Of a stretch of 64,000 nt of DNA, positions 25,135 to 37,429 are shown piece by piece. The notes beneath the pieces were generated by a model that was given only the letters and a program-made list of their open reading frames with translations, did not search any database and was not told the origin of the DNA. The position numbers and the translations under genes are program-made. The stretch covers positions 313,915-377,914 of the forward strand of contig MKVQ01000040.1 of assembly GCA_001899635.1 (NCBI GenBank), in the 5' to 3' direction. Each line of letters begins with the position of its first letter. Positions within the stretch are counted from its first letter, which is position 1. The stretch comes from Myxococcales bacterium 68-20 (lineage in GTDB: Bacteria > Myxococcota_A > Polyangia > Polyangiales > Polyangiaceae).

Positions 25135-25998
25135 ATGTCGACGCGTCTCGAGAGAACCCACGCTTCCCCGGATGCGCCGTCGTCGGGGCCTGGCATGCGC
25201 GGCGTGTCCGTGACGCGGATCGAATACGACATCCTCGACGACGTCGTGCGCGCGATGAGGGCTGCCCCCGACGATGCCTACTGGGCGCGTCGGCTTCTCG
25301 ACCTCGTGCGTGACCCCGTCGCCGCCACGAGGCTCCGGTCGCACATCGTGACCGCTGTCGCGCGCTGGGTCGCGCACGACCCGTCCTTCTTCGTGCACGA
25401 GCGGTACCTCTCCGAGCAGCTCGCCGTTTGGGCATGGCCGCGCGAGGTGCTCGAGGATCTCGACGCCGAGCTGAAGCTCGAGGACCGCTCGCTCACGCAT
25501 CTCGTCATGGGGCGTCTCTGGCTCGAGGCGCGCCGTCCACCGGAGGATGTGCCGGAGTTCTACGCTCGTGCGGCTCGTCATCTGCGCGAGGTCGAGCCGC
25601 GACTCCAGGTCGGCACGTGGCACGAGGCGATGTGCGAAGCGCTCGGCGTTGCCGATCCCGACGAGCTCGCGCGCCGTGCCGACGCGATCCTCGATACCGC
25701 GGCTCCATCGGCTCGCGACCGTGCGCTCCTCGCCATCCTTCGAGGCGCAGCGCGCGCGGGGAACTGGGCGCTCTACGATGCCCATCGTCGCGCCTACGGC
25801 GCGCTCGATCACGAAGGCGTTCGAATGGACAGCGAGCTCGTTCGCCTCGATGGGCAGCGCGCCGAGCAGACCCTCGGGGCGCGCATGCCGGTGCCGACGT
25901 TCAAGCGCAAGCGCTCACCGATCGCGATGACGCCCGTGCAGCCCGGCACGGAAGCGCCGGACGCAGCGACGGTCCGTCCGCCGTCGCGTCCGCGCTGA
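25135..25998 (+). CDS. protein of unknown function behind a sigma-54-type promoter
   Basis: 287 aa from the ATG at 25135, chosen because AAAGGA sits eight bases before it. No signal peptide or membrane segment. The body is almost entirely helical and rich in Arg, Ala and Leu, with helix pairs such as WARRLLDLVRDP, LRSHIVTAVARWV and RDRALLAILRGAARAGNW. That looks like a solenoid or helical-bundle scaffold, but no family is recognised. The C-terminal 45 residues are basic and Pro-rich (FKRKRSPIAM). It may depend on one of the enhancer-binding proteins of this genome, such as the one at 31038. Function unknown. Confidence 0.6.
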   Translation: MSTRLERTHASPDAPSSGPGMRGVSVTRIEYDILDDVVRAMRAAPDDAYWARRLLDLVRDPVAATRLRSHIVTAVARWVAHDPSFFVHERYLSEQLAVWAWPREVLEDLDAELKLEDRSLTHLVMGRLWLEARRPPEDVPEFYARAARHLREVEPRLQVGTWHEAMCEALGVADPDELARRADAILDTAAPSARDRALLAILRGAARAGNWALYDAHRRAYGALDHEGVRMDSELVRLDGQRAEQTLGARMPVPTFKRKRSPIAMTPVQPGTEAPDAATVRPPSRPR

Positions 25999-26004
25999 CG
26001 CGCC

Positions 26005-27552
26005 TCATGCCGCGGACGAGGTGCGCTTCGAAGACGTCATCAGCTCGCGAATGGCGGCGCGCTCCGCTTCGGTCGGGAGACCCCAGCCGGCTTCGTAGCC
26101 GAACGTGTCGCGCGCCGACTTCGCCGTGAAGCCGTCGAGGACCGCCAGGCGATCGAGGGATACCAGGGCGGGATGCACTTCTCCGCAGGCGTTCGCGAGG
26201 AGCAGGAGCTCCTTGCGAAACGTCATGAGATAGTTCGCGAGGCGGGCGGACTTGAGTGTCGGATCGAGCCCGCGCACGAGCCAGGGACGCTGGGTCGCCA
26301 CGCCGGTCGGGCAATTGCCCGTGTGGCATTCCTGGGCCTGGATGCATCCGATCGCGAGCATGGCCTCGCGGGCCACGTTGATCATGTCGCAACCGAGCGC
26401 GAGGGCGAGCAGCCCCTGTTCGGGGAAGCCGAGTCTCCCCGACCCGATGAAGACGACGTTCTCGTGCACTCCGCGCTCGGCGAAGGCCTTGTAGACGGAC
26501 GCGAAGCCGAGCTTGAACGGAAGGGCCACGTGGTCGGAGAACACGAGCGGAGCTGCGCCGGTTCCACCCTCGCCGCCGTCGATGGAGACGAAGTCCGGCG
26601 CGCGCCCGCTCGTCGCGATCTCGCGCGCGAGCTCCTCCCAGAAGCCGAGATCTCCGACCGCGGACTTGATGCCCACCGGCAAGCCGGTCGCCTCCGCGAT
26701 CCTCTCGATGAAGTCGAGCATCGAGGAGACGTCGGAGAATGCCGAGTGCGCGGACGGACTGATGCAGTCCTGGCCGAGTGGGATGAGGCGAATCTTGGCG
26801 ATTTCCGGCGTGATCTTCGCTGCCGGTAGGACGCCGCCGAGGCCGGGCTTTGCGCCCTGGCTCAGCTTGATCTCGATCGCGCGCACGGGGGCTCCGGCAA
26901 GGACCTCGAGCATGCGTTCGAGCGAGAAGCGTCCGCGCTCGTCGCGGCAACCGAAGTACCCCGTGCCGATCTGCCAGACGAGGTCGCCTCCGTGGCGGTG
27001 CGGGGGCGCGATCCCGCCCTCACCCGTGTTCTGCATCGCCGAGGCGATCGCGACGCCGCGGTTGATCGCCTCGACGGCGGCGTGGCTCAGCGAGCCGTAG
27101 CTCATCGCGGACGTGTTGATGATCGACGAAGGGCGGAACGCCTTCTTCCGCTGGCGGAAGCCGCCGAGCACCTTCGCCGACGGGCACGCGTAGGTCGGGT
27201 CGTATCCCGCTTCTCCGGGATGGGGCGTGTGGACGGGGAACGCGCTGTGGCGAACGACGAGATATCCCGGCGTGAGCTCGAGATCGTTGTCGGTACCGAA
27301 GCCGAAGTAGTTGTTCTCCTTCTTCGCCGACGCATAGATCCAGCGGCGCTGATCGCGCGAGAACGGACGCTCCTCGTTGCTGCCGGTCACGATGTACTGG
27401 CGGAGCGGTCCGCCGAGCGCCTCGAACCAGTAGCGAAAGCGCCCGACGATCGGGAAGTTGCTGACGATGGCGTGCTTGCGCTGGAGGCGATCGCGAATGG
27501 CGAGCGCGAGGACGAGCGCGACCGCAACCAGAAAGGCGGATTCCCACGTCAT
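26005..27552 (-). CDS. FMN-binding glutamate-synthase-family protein
   Basis: 515 aa. One N-terminal membrane segment (about 4-20) is followed by the glutamate synthase central/FMN barrel. It includes NTSAMSYGSLSHAAVEAINRG, MQNTGEGGIAPPHRHGGDLVWQIGTGYFGCR (read in parts), IKLSQGAKPGLGG and DGGEGGTGAAP. A Cys-containing stretch IGCIQAQECHTGNCPTGV lines the usual 3Fe-4S position. This is the stand-alone GltB2-like protein, lacking the amidotransferase and GXGXG domains of true GOGAT. Its electron donor and reaction are unsettled. The membrane anchor is common in this group. It converges with the gene ending at 25998, with only six bases between. Confidence 0.88.
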   Translation of the reverse strand: MTWESAFLVAVALVLALAIRDRLQRKHAIVSNFPIVGRFRYWFEALGGPLRQYIVTGSNEERPFSRDQRRWIYASAKKENNYFGFGTDNDLELTPGYLVVRHSAFPVHTPHPGEAGYDPTYACPSAKVLGGFRQRKKAFRPSSIINTSAMSYGSLSHAAVEAINRGVAIASAMQNTGEGGIAPPHRHGGDLVWQIGTGYFGCRDERGRFSLERMLEVLAGAPVRAIEIKLSQGAKPGLGGVLPAAKITPEIAKIRLIPLGQDCISPSAHSAFSDVSSMLDFIERIAEATGLPVGIKSAVGDLGFWEELAREIATSGRAPDFVSIDGGEGGTGAAPLVFSDHVALPFKLGFASVYKAFAERGVHENVVFIGSGRLGFPEQGLLALALGCDMINVAREAMLAIGCIQAQECHTGNCPTGVATQRPWLVRGLDPTLKSARLANYLMTFRKELLLLANACGEVHPALVSLDRLAVLDGFTAKSARDTFGYEAGWGLPTEAERAAIRELMTSSKRTSSAA

Positions 27553-27591
27553 GCGGTCGAAAGCGTAGGGCCTGAGCCACGCCGAGGCGAG

Positions 27592-28327
27592 CTACTTGGG
27601 GCGGGTCGAGACGTACGCCGCGTAGTCACCGCTCGGCCCGCGCGTGCTCGAGATGTAGAGGCGGCAGTCGTCGCGTGACACGAAGGCGGGCACGTCTGCT
27701 GCGCCCGACACGTTGACGTTGGGGACGAGCGTGATGTCGGTGAAGGGAGCCTGCTTCGAGGCGCGCCTCGCCATCCAGATGTCGCCCGCGGAATCGGAGC
27801 CGCGCGTCGAGTGGAAGTAGATCGTGAGCTCATCGGCTGACACGACGGGGACGGCCTCGTCGGCGTCCGGCGTATTCAGCTCGGCAATGGGCTCCGGCGT
27901 CCCGAACCCTCCGAGGGTGACCGGTGCTCGATACAGATCGCGAATGCCGCTCCGCGTCGAATCGAAGTAGAACGTCTTGCTGTCGGCGCTGAACTGGGAG
28001 CCCTGCTCGTTGGCGCTGCTGTTCAGGCCGGTGAGCTTGGTGAGGCTCCCGAACGTGTCCGCCGGCGACGGGCGGCTCGTCAGGAACATGTCGACCCCCG
28101 CCGTGCCGCTGCGGATCGTAGAGAGGACAGCCGACAGGCCGTCGGCGCTGATGGCCACCGACCAGTCGTCGGAAGCGGGCAAGCCGAACGGATACGACAC
28201 CGGCCCGAACGGGGCTCGTCGTCGTCGCGCGCGAACGCATCGCGATGTGCACTCCCGTCGAGCCGGTGACCGTCGTCACGTAGTAGAGCGTCAGCTCGTC
28301 CGGCGAGAGGTCCGAGATCGCGCGCGC
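27592..28327 (-). pseudogene. decayed PD40/WD40-like beta-propeller protein, truncated and frameshifted
   Basis: An open frame of 202 codons (from 28200) carries PD40 beta-propeller signatures: VAISADGLSAVL, FSADSKTFYFDSTR and VSADELTIYFHSTRG. Upstream, in another frame, the same kind of sequence continues (AISDLSPDELTLYYVTTVTG, then VHIAMRSRATTTSP). It crosses into the open frame near base 28215 at a CCCC run; removing one base joins SP to FGPVSYPFGL. The upstream part begins three codons after the TGA of the histidine kinase and in that gene's frame, with no start codon or signal peptide of its own. So the N-terminal half is missing and a one-base shift breaks what is left. Confidence 0.7.
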
Positions 28328-30505
28328 TCACTCGCCGGCGGATGCAGCCGACGGGGCGATCGAGCTCGGCAGCGGCGTCGCGAGGACGTCGTCCGAGGCG
28401 GGGAGCGTGATCGTGAATTTCGTCCCCGAGCCCTGCTGCGACTGGACCTGGATGCTGCCGCCTGCGTTCTGCACGATGCTCTGGCTGATCGCGAGACCGA
28501 GGCCGGTGCCCTGCTCTTTCGTCGTGAAGAACGGGACGAACAGGTTCTTCAGCACCTTCTGGCTGATGCCCGGCCCGGTGTCGGCGACGCTGATCTCGAC
28601 GACCTCGGCGTCGTCGGGCGGGAGCCGCCCCGAGTTCCCACTCGGCGGCGATGTCACCCATCCAGAGCGCGGCGCTCGGCGGCTGTTCGTGGTGATCGTC
28701 ACGCGTCCCCGTCCGTTCATCGCCTGGATGGCGTTCTGCACGAGGTTCATCAGGACCTGACGAAGCTTCTCGGGATCGATGCTCGCGCGCGGCAACGACT
28801 CGGCGAGCTCGAGGCGGAGATCGACATGCTCGTCGCTCTTCTGGCTGCTCAGGATCTGCACGCTGCGCCGAACGGCGCCGTTGATGTCGAGCGGCACCGG
28901 GTTGCCGGCATGGGGGCGCGCATAGTCGAGGAAGCTCCCGACGACGCGGTTCAGGCGATCGGTCTCCTCCAGGATGATCCCGAGGAACTCCTTCACCGTG
29001 GGGTCGGCGTCCGGAGCGCCTTCGGTCACCTCTTCCAGCAGCTGTGCCGCGCCCTTGATCGCGCCGAGTGGGTTTTTCACCTCGTGGGCGAGGCCGGCGG
29101 CCATCGAGCCGAGCGCGGCGAGTCGATCGCGCTCCTTCATCCGGTCGTAGAGGCGGCTGTTGGCGATGGCGACGCCCATCTGCGCAGCCACGGTCTCGAG
29201 GAGCGCGATCTCCTCCGGTGTGAATGCGTCCTTCACACGGTCGTCGGCCACGCAGAGGAGGCCGACGAGCTCTTCGCTGTCGCCGCGGATCGCGAGGAGC
29301 ACGGAGCTCTTGAGCGTCCCGAGGGCCTCGACGGCGGTGAGCACCGGCGCCATGGTCTCGCGCGCGTGCGGCGCGGCCTCGGCTTCGCGATCGAGCTCTT
29401 CGAGCGACATCGAGAGCCCGAGCCGCTCGAGCAGCGGGCGCATCGCGAGCGACTCGAGCCGTGGCGGCGGCGCGGCGCCGACCGCGCCCACGAGGTCGAA
29501 GCCGTTGCTGTCCTGATCGCGGAGGTAGACGGCGCACGTGGTTGCGCGGCGCGAGCGCTCGAGGCCCGCCACGACGACCTCGATCATCTCCTCGTTCTCG
29601 AGGGTGTGTGCGAGGCGGCGGCGCAGCTCGACGACGCTCGATTCGAGGTCGTAGCGCTCGCGGAAGAAGAAGCGATTGATGCGGGTCTCGAACTCGTGCT
29701 CGAGCGGCTCGAAGAGGACGAGCACGACGATGGCGACGAGGACCGCGTTCAGGTACATCGCGCCGAACCGGCCGATGTACGTGATGAAGACGTAGAAGAT
29801 ACCGGCGAGCGCGAACGCGAGCGCGGTCGAGACGAGCAGGCGTCCCGAGAGCTCGTAGAGGTCGGCGAGGCGCGGACGCGTGAGCGATTCCGCGAGGACG
29901 AAGAGGAAGACGACCGCGAGGACGGCGCCGATCGGCGGCAGGTACACGCCGAGGAACGCGATGAAGTCGGCGAGCGTGAACGTCATCGCGAGCGCGCCGA
30001 CGGCCGCGAGGAAGCGAATGCGGTCGCGAATGGCGCGCGAGGAGCTCTTCTCGCCGCGCCGCCAGAGCGACGTCAGCGCTGCTGCGAGGAGCCCGAAGAC
30101 GTAGAGGTACACGCCTCCGAGAGCGAGGGCCTTGATCGCCGCCCCCGCCTGCTCGAACGGCGAAGCTGCGACGGCGAGCATCGGGATGCCGAGGATCGCG
30201 GCGATCTTCGGCAGCCTGGCGCCGGCAGCGCTCGGGGTCTCGAGCGGCGTGATCGAGTGGAAGAGGTGCACCGCGAACTGCGGGAGCAGGACGGTGAGCA
30301 CGGCCGTCGCGCGGTCGAAGCGTGAGCGCGCCGGATCTTCGAGCAGCCCTGCGAGCGACTGGCTCACGTACCAGAACGCGACGCACGTCGAGAACGCCGC
30401 GAACAGCCAGTGCGCCGACCGCCGGCCCCGGAGGAGCATCGAGAGGGCGATCGCGAACGCGATGATGCCGCAGAAGAGCGTTGTCCTGGCGCGGAGATCC
30501 TCCAC
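28328..30505 (-). CDS. membrane sensor histidine kinase with GAF domain
   Basis: 725 aa. About eight hydrophobic segments span residues 1-260, then a helix ending FETRINRFFFRERYD. A GAF-type domain (about 290-450) covers LERSRRATTCAVYLRD to IALLETVAAQMGVAIANSRLYDR. HisKA follows with H-box AHEVKNP, and the ATPase domain has LMNLVQNAIQAM (N box), DTGPGIS and FFTTKEQGTGLGLAIS. The GAF-to-HisKA order suggests intracellular ligand or redox sensing. Between the N and G1 boxes is an unusual insert of about 20 residues rich in Ser, Pro and Arg. No receiver is fused and no regulator is next to it; downstream lies the broken PD40 gene. Confidence 0.85.
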   Translation of the reverse strand: MEDLRARTTLFCGIIAFAIALSMLLRGRRSAHWLFAAFSTCVAFWYVSQSLAGLLEDPARSRFDRATAVLTVLLPQFAVHLFHSITPLETPSAAGARLPKIAAILGIPMLAVAASPFEQAGAAIKALALGGVYLYVFGLLAAALTSLWRRGEKSSSRAIRDRIRFLAAVGALAMTFTLADFIAFLGVYLPPIGAVLAVVFLFVLAESLTRPRLADLYELSGRLLVSTALAFALAGIFYVFITYIGRFGAMYLNAVLVAIVVLVLFEPLEHEFETRINRFFFRERYDLESSVVELRRRLAHTLENEEMIEVVVAGLERSRRATTCAVYLRDQDSNGFDLVGAVGAAPPPRLESLAMRPLLERLGLSMSLEELDREAEAAPHARETMAPVLTAVEALGTLKSSVLLAIRGDSEELVGLLCVADDRVKDAFTPEEIALLETVAAQMGVAIANSRLYDRMKERDRLAALGSMAAGLAHEVKNPLGAIKGAAQLLEEVTEGAPDADPTVKEFLGIILEETDRLNRVVGSFLDYARPHAGNPVPLDINGAVRRSVQILSSQKSDEHVDLRLELAESLPRASIDPEKLRQVLMNLVQNAIQAMNGRGRVTITTNSRRAPRSGWVTSPPSGNSGRLPPDDAEVVEISVADTGPGISQKVLKNLFVPFFTTKEQGTGLGLAISQSIVQNAGGSIQVQSQQGSGTKFTITLPASDDVLATPLPSSIAPSAASAGE

Positions 30506-30550
30506 GCTCGGAGCCTAGCCTTCCTCGCTCCTTTGATCACGAGAACGGAA

Positions 30551-30570
30551 CGCTCGAGGGAGCTCGAGCG
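30551..30570. terminator. perfect 8-bp hairpin in the gap after the small lipoprotein
   Basis: CGCTCGAG, loop GGAG, CTCGAGCG. It lies between the lipoprotein stop (30685) and the histidine kinase start (30505), both on the minus strand. It could end the activator-lipoprotein transcript or act as an operator for the kinase. Confidence 0.35.
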
Positions 30571-30684
30571 CGCGCGACGTCGGCGCTCACCTGCGCCGCG
30601 GGGAGGGCGGTAGCCCCCCAAACGTGTTCCATTCAGCGTCGAGTCCGCATCATCAGCGGCCGCACGGCATCGAGCGTGCGCCGC

Positions 30685-31037
30685 TTACTTGCTCTTGCCG
30701 TCCGAGTTGGTGCCGCCGCTGCTGGTCGACCCGCCGCTGCTGCTCGTCCACGGATCGGGGAGGGGCCCCATTTTCTTCCACGGATCCGGCAGCGGTCCGC
30801 AGCCGGCGCAGACACTGTTGTCCGGCCTCTGCGTGTCGGAGCTGCGCTGGAGCATCGGGCCCTCGCCCGTGCTGGTCTGCTCGTAGGTGCTGGTACCGAA
30901 GCCGGCCGTTCCGGAGCTCTCGTCACCCTGCTCCGTTTGGTCGTCGTCGTCGGCTGAAGCCTGTTCGAAGGCGCACCCTGCCGCGAAGATCGCAGCGAGG
31001 AACGAGACCAGAGCGAGTCGAGCGATGATGAAGCGAT

Positions 31038-31041
<4 letters not shown>
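30685..31041 (-). CDS. small lipoprotein coupled to the TPR/sigma-54 activator
   Basis: 118 aa. ATG at 31041 within the activator's stop (ATGA overlap), with AGGGGA before it. The signal peptide (about 1-22) ends in the lipobox AAGC. The mature chain is short, acidic (DDDDQTEQ) and Ser/Gly/Thr-rich. It holds the motif [11 protein letters not shown] followed by a second GPLPDPW eight residues on, then a Ser/Gly tail ending DGKSK. No family is recognised; the repeated GPLPDPW suggests a short binding motif. Translational coupling to a 1217-residue regulator is unusual for a lipoprotein and suggests a common signal pathway. Confidence 0.65.
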
Positions 31042-34691
<3,650 letters not shown>

Positions 34692-34961
34692 GGAGAGCGA
34701 CCCATTTCCATCGCGGCTCCCCAGGACCCTTCAGTATGGCTCGGAGATTGGCGAAATCACGGCTGGAAATGACGACGCTTCGCGTCCTCCGTCCCGACGG
34801 CGGAGCCTCGACCGAGAGCCTCGCCGCGAGCTGGAGTTGGCGATGGCTCATGCAAGTCGAGAGCCACCTCATCTTGGCCGGCAAGCAGCCGAGATTGATT
34901 GGTTTACCGATACCTCCGAGGCCGACCGTCAACGCATGCACGGGCGGGCCGGGCGGAGGCG

Positions 34962-35840
34962 TTATCTTCGTGATCGGCGAGAAGGTGCGCGCTTTCCCGC
35001 TGCCGCCTGGGGCCGGGCGGACCGACGAAGCGCTCGCTGGAGGACCTCGCCGACCTCGTCGAGCTGTGCCTTGGGCGCGTCGCCGATGCGCTTCGCGATT
35101 GGGAGCTGGGCCAGGCCGCTGGCGATGAACAGCGGAAGCGCGTCCGGGAGACGATCACGGAGCAGCTCGAGCTGTCGCTCGATGGCACCGGCATCGCCCC
35201 GGCGGACGGGACCGGTGAGGGCATCGGGAAAGCCGAGCTTCTCGACGTTTTCGGCAACGCTCCGGAGGAGCGGGCCGAGCATCTTCGGCGCCTCGGCTCG
35301 CGGGACGCCCGAGACGACGAGGAGCTCGACGCCGATCGCCGCAAGCGCGGCCGCTCCGTTCGCGACGAGCCCGGCGGCGGCGTGATAACCGACCGTGTCG
35401 AGCTCCGCGAAGGTGCGCGGCGTCATTCCGAGCCGCTTGGCCAGGACGCGCGCGCGCTTCTCGGCGACGGGCTCGCCCTTCACGTGGACATGACCGCGCG
35501 TGAGCGTCGGGAACGAGCTCGTCGATGCGAACGCGATCATCGGGTGCATCTGCGCGATGCCTGCGCAGACGCCGCGGAGCGGCTCGAGCGCCTCGGCGGG
35601 AAGGGAGCCCGCGTTGTGGACGACGACCGCGTTCCGCGGCACGACACCGGAGGTCGCGAGGTCCGCCGCCACCGGCCCGAGCTGCCGATCGCGCAAGGCG
35701 AGGACGATGATCGTCGCGTCGATGCGCGTCGTCGGAACGCCCTTTCGTGCAGGGCGGAGCGTGACCGGTGTCCCTTGCTTCTTCAGCGCGGCGGCGAGAG
35801 CGCGCCCGACCTTGCCGGCGCCGAGAATGAAGACCTTCAT
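34962..35840 (-). CDS. Rossmann-like/DUF2520 protein
   Basis: 292 aa from the ATG at 35840, with AGGA eight bases upstream; an ATG at 35849 is equally open. The N-terminus is a nucleotide-binding fold (KVFILGAGKVGRALAAALKKQG) as in ketopantoate reductase-like enzymes, followed by IIVLALRDRQLGPVA and VVVHNAGSL. The second half is the helical DUF2520 domain (YHAAAGLVANGAAALAAIGVELL, FPDALTGPVRRGDAGAIERQLE). Family members are NAD(P)-binding proteins of unknown reaction. The C-terminus is very basic (RRSARPQAAAGKRAPSRRSRR in part). It lies below a hairpin-rich region separating it from nadD. Confidence 0.8.
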   Translation of the reverse strand: MKVFILGAGKVGRALAAALKKQGTPVTLRPARKGVPTTRIDATIIVLALRDRQLGPVAADLATSGVVPRNAVVVHNAGSLPAEALEPLRGVCAGIAQMHPMIAFASTSSFPTLTRGHVHVKGEPVAEKRARVLAKRLGMTPRTFAELDTVGYHAAAGLVANGAAALAAIGVELLVVSGVPRAEAPKMLGPLLRSVAENVEKLGFPDALTGPVRRGDAGAIERQLELLRDRLPDALPLFIASGLAQLPIAKRIGDAPKAQLDEVGEVLQRALRRSARPQAAAGKRAPSRRSRR

Positions 35841-35860
35841 CGCGCGCATCCTAGATGACC

Positions 35861-35882
35861 GAGCGTGATTGTCATCACGCTC
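35861..35882. repeat. perfect 9-bp hairpin, first of five
   Basis: GAGCGTGAT, loop TGTC, ATCACGCTC. It ends the hairpin series nearest the DUF2520 start, 21 bases away, so it would fall in that gene's leader. Confidence 0.7.
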
Positions 35883-35893
35883 GGCCCAGCTAA

Positions 35894-35912
35894 GGCGCAA
35901 CTCAGTTGCGCC
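35894..35912. repeat. perfect 8-bp hairpin, second of five
   Basis: GGCGCAAC, loop TCA, GTTGCGCC, eleven bases beyond the previous hairpin. Confidence 0.7.
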
Positions 35913-35936
35913 GATCCTGAAAGCTCGAAGCGGTCG

Positions 35937-36019
35937 GCTCACACGTACTCGCTTTGACCGGAGATTCACGCCCGCTCGCCCAACGGGCGGGCGTGAATCG
36001 GAGGTCACTCCAAGTGAGC
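35937..36019. repeat. nested 83-bp imperfect palindrome, third of five
   Basis: Three nested inverted segments share nearly one centre (about 35980): GCTCAC/GTGAGC outside, TGACC/GGTCA in the middle and the 12-bp GATTCACGCCCG/CGGGCGTGAATC inside. A matching GGA flanks each side of the inner stem. Confidence 0.75.
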
Positions 36020-36066
36020 ACCGCTATAGGGCCTTCCCATCTCGGGGGGAGACTCGCGCCTCCTCG

Positions 36067-36092
36067 CCCCGGAAAAGCGCGGTTTTCCGGGG
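36067..36092. repeat. perfect 10-bp hairpin, fourth of five
   Basis: CCCCGGAAAA, loop GCGCGG, TTTTCCGGGG. The T-run-like TTTT lies inside the stem, so it is not a standard terminator. Confidence 0.7.
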
Positions 36093-36126
36093 GCCCCACC
36101 CCGCCGCGCGCTCGCTCCGCTCGCGA

Positions 36127-36155
36127 ATCGGCGTTCGAGGATCATGAACGCCGAT
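36127..36155. repeat. perfect 10-bp hairpin, fifth of five
   Basis: ATCGGCGTTC, nine-base loop, GAACGCCGAT, 60 bases beyond the nadD stop. It could serve as the nadD terminator. Confidence 0.65.
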
Positions 36156-36215
36156 GGGTACGACGCGCTTCGTTCGGGCCTGCAACGAGGAGGGGAGGCG
36201 GGCCGCCGCCGCCGA

Positions 36216-36821
36216 TCACGCTCTCTTCGCGTAGAGGCCGCGCGCGTGCGCGTATTCGATGACCGCTCGTGGAACGAGCTCCTCGAGGCTCTGGAGCGCT
36301 CCGTCGCCCTCGCCGAGCTTCGCCCGGACCTCGGTGCTCGAGATCGCGGGCAGCACCGGCTGAGGCGCGCCGGGATATTCGATGCCCACGCGCCCGAGCA
36401 CGATCGGCGGCGCGAGCGCCGAGATGCGGTCGAAGCCGTGCCACTTCGACGACTCGAGCATGATGTCCGCGCCCATGATGAAGCGGAGCGGCTTGTTCGG
36501 GTACACCGTGCGGAGATGTTCGATCGTCCGGAGCGTTCGGCTCTCTCCGCCGAGCTCCGCTTCCACACGTGAGACCTCGACGCGAGGTAGCCACCCCATC
36601 GCGAGCTCGCACATCTTCACGCGGTCGTCGTATGGCGCGAGCGACTTCGCGAAGGGATGCTGGAACGTCGGGACGACGAGGAGCCGCTCGACGTCGAACC
36701 GCGCAAGCACGACCGCGAGCGCGAGCACGTGCGAGAGATGAGGCGGGTTGAAACTCCCTCCGAACACGCCGATGATCGGCGTGCTCGGAACTGCTGTTGC
36801 CTGCGGATTCTCCGTGCTCAT
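36216..36821 (-). CDS. nadD: nicotinate-nucleotide adenylyltransferase
   Basis: 201 aa, ATG at 36821. The nucleotidyltransferase signature FGGSFNPPHLSHV is near residue 20, FIMGADIMLESSKW sits in the middle, and the C-terminal ISSTEVRAKL corresponds to the ISST-x-[IV]R motif. NadD adenylates nicotinate mononucleotide in NAD synthesis, in the cytoplasm. The start overlaps the stop of the degenerate phosphoesterase gene upstream (ATGA), so both are probably translated together. The usual neighbours rsfS and obg/proA are absent. Confidence 0.92.
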   Translation of the reverse strand: MSTENPQATAVPSTPIIGVFGGSFNPPHLSHVLALAVVLARFDVERLLVVPTFQHPFAKSLAPYDDRVKMCELAMGWLPRVEVSRVEAELGGESRTLRTIEHLRTVYPNKPLRFIMGADIMLESSKWHGFDRISALAPPIVLGRVGIEYPGAPQPVLPAISSTEVRAKLGEGDGALQSLEELVPRAVIEYAHARGLYAKRA

Positions 36822-37429
36822 GGCTGGCCCGCGTGCGCCTTCGCGCGCTCCGAAGTGAGCACCTCGCGGTGGGTCGGCTTCCCGGCCCCGTCGTAGACGG
36901 TGACGACGACGTCGTCCTGCTCGTCGTCGAGCACGGCGAGGCCACCGTCGCGTGACCCGATCGGCCCAGGCGTGACGAACCAGCGTGGCCCGACCTTGTG
37001 GACGAGCGGACCGTCGCTCTTGCCGAAGAGGAGGAGGTTCGCGGCGGAGATGTCCTCCTCGTCGAGGAGCGCCTTGTCGTAGATGAGGACGGCGACACGA
37101 TCGCCCACCATCTCGATCGTCCGGGCGAGCTGCTCGGGGAGTGCCTCGAGTGCCTTCAAGCGGAGCCGTGCGCGTTCGGTCGAGACGAACCGGTCGATCA
37201 CCTGCGCCGAGCCCGCCAGCGCGATCTCCGCCGCGCGCCGCCACGCCCCGTCGTCGCTCGGATCGTCACCGACGAGCTTCCGTGCCCAGGCGGCGACGGC
37301 CCGGTCGAGCGCTCCGTCGTTGCCGAGGTAGATCGCGCGATGGACGCGCGCGCCGTTCAGGAGGAACTCGGCCGCTCGACCGAGCGCACCGACGTCTCCA
37401 CCGGCGGGACCGAGCAGACCGAGCCGCAT
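36818..37429 (-). CDS. degenerate calcineurin-like phosphoesterase-fold protein
   Basis: 203 aa from the ATG at 37429 (GGGAAC before it); the frame is open further up to 37507. The outline follows a YfcE-like phosphoesterase. An opening strand is followed by YLGNDGALDRAV where GN(C/N)D is expected, then LLFGKSDGPLVHKV in place of GHSHxP, and TPGPIGSRDGGLAVL in place of NPGSxG. Most metal-binding His and Asp residues are gone, so catalysis is unlikely. The overlap with nadD suggests a partner or regulatory role there. The family reading is inference from motif positions. Confidence 0.55.
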   Translation of the reverse strand: MRLGLLGPAGGDVGALGRAAEFLLNGARVHRAIYLGNDGALDRAVAAWARKLVGDDPSDDGAWRRAAEIALAGSAQVIDRFVSTERARLRLKALEALPEQLARTIEMVGDRVAVLIYDKALLDEEDISAANLLLFGKSDGPLVHKVGPRWFVTPGPIGSRDGGLAVLDDEQDDVVVTVYDGAGKPTHREVLTSERAKAHAGQP

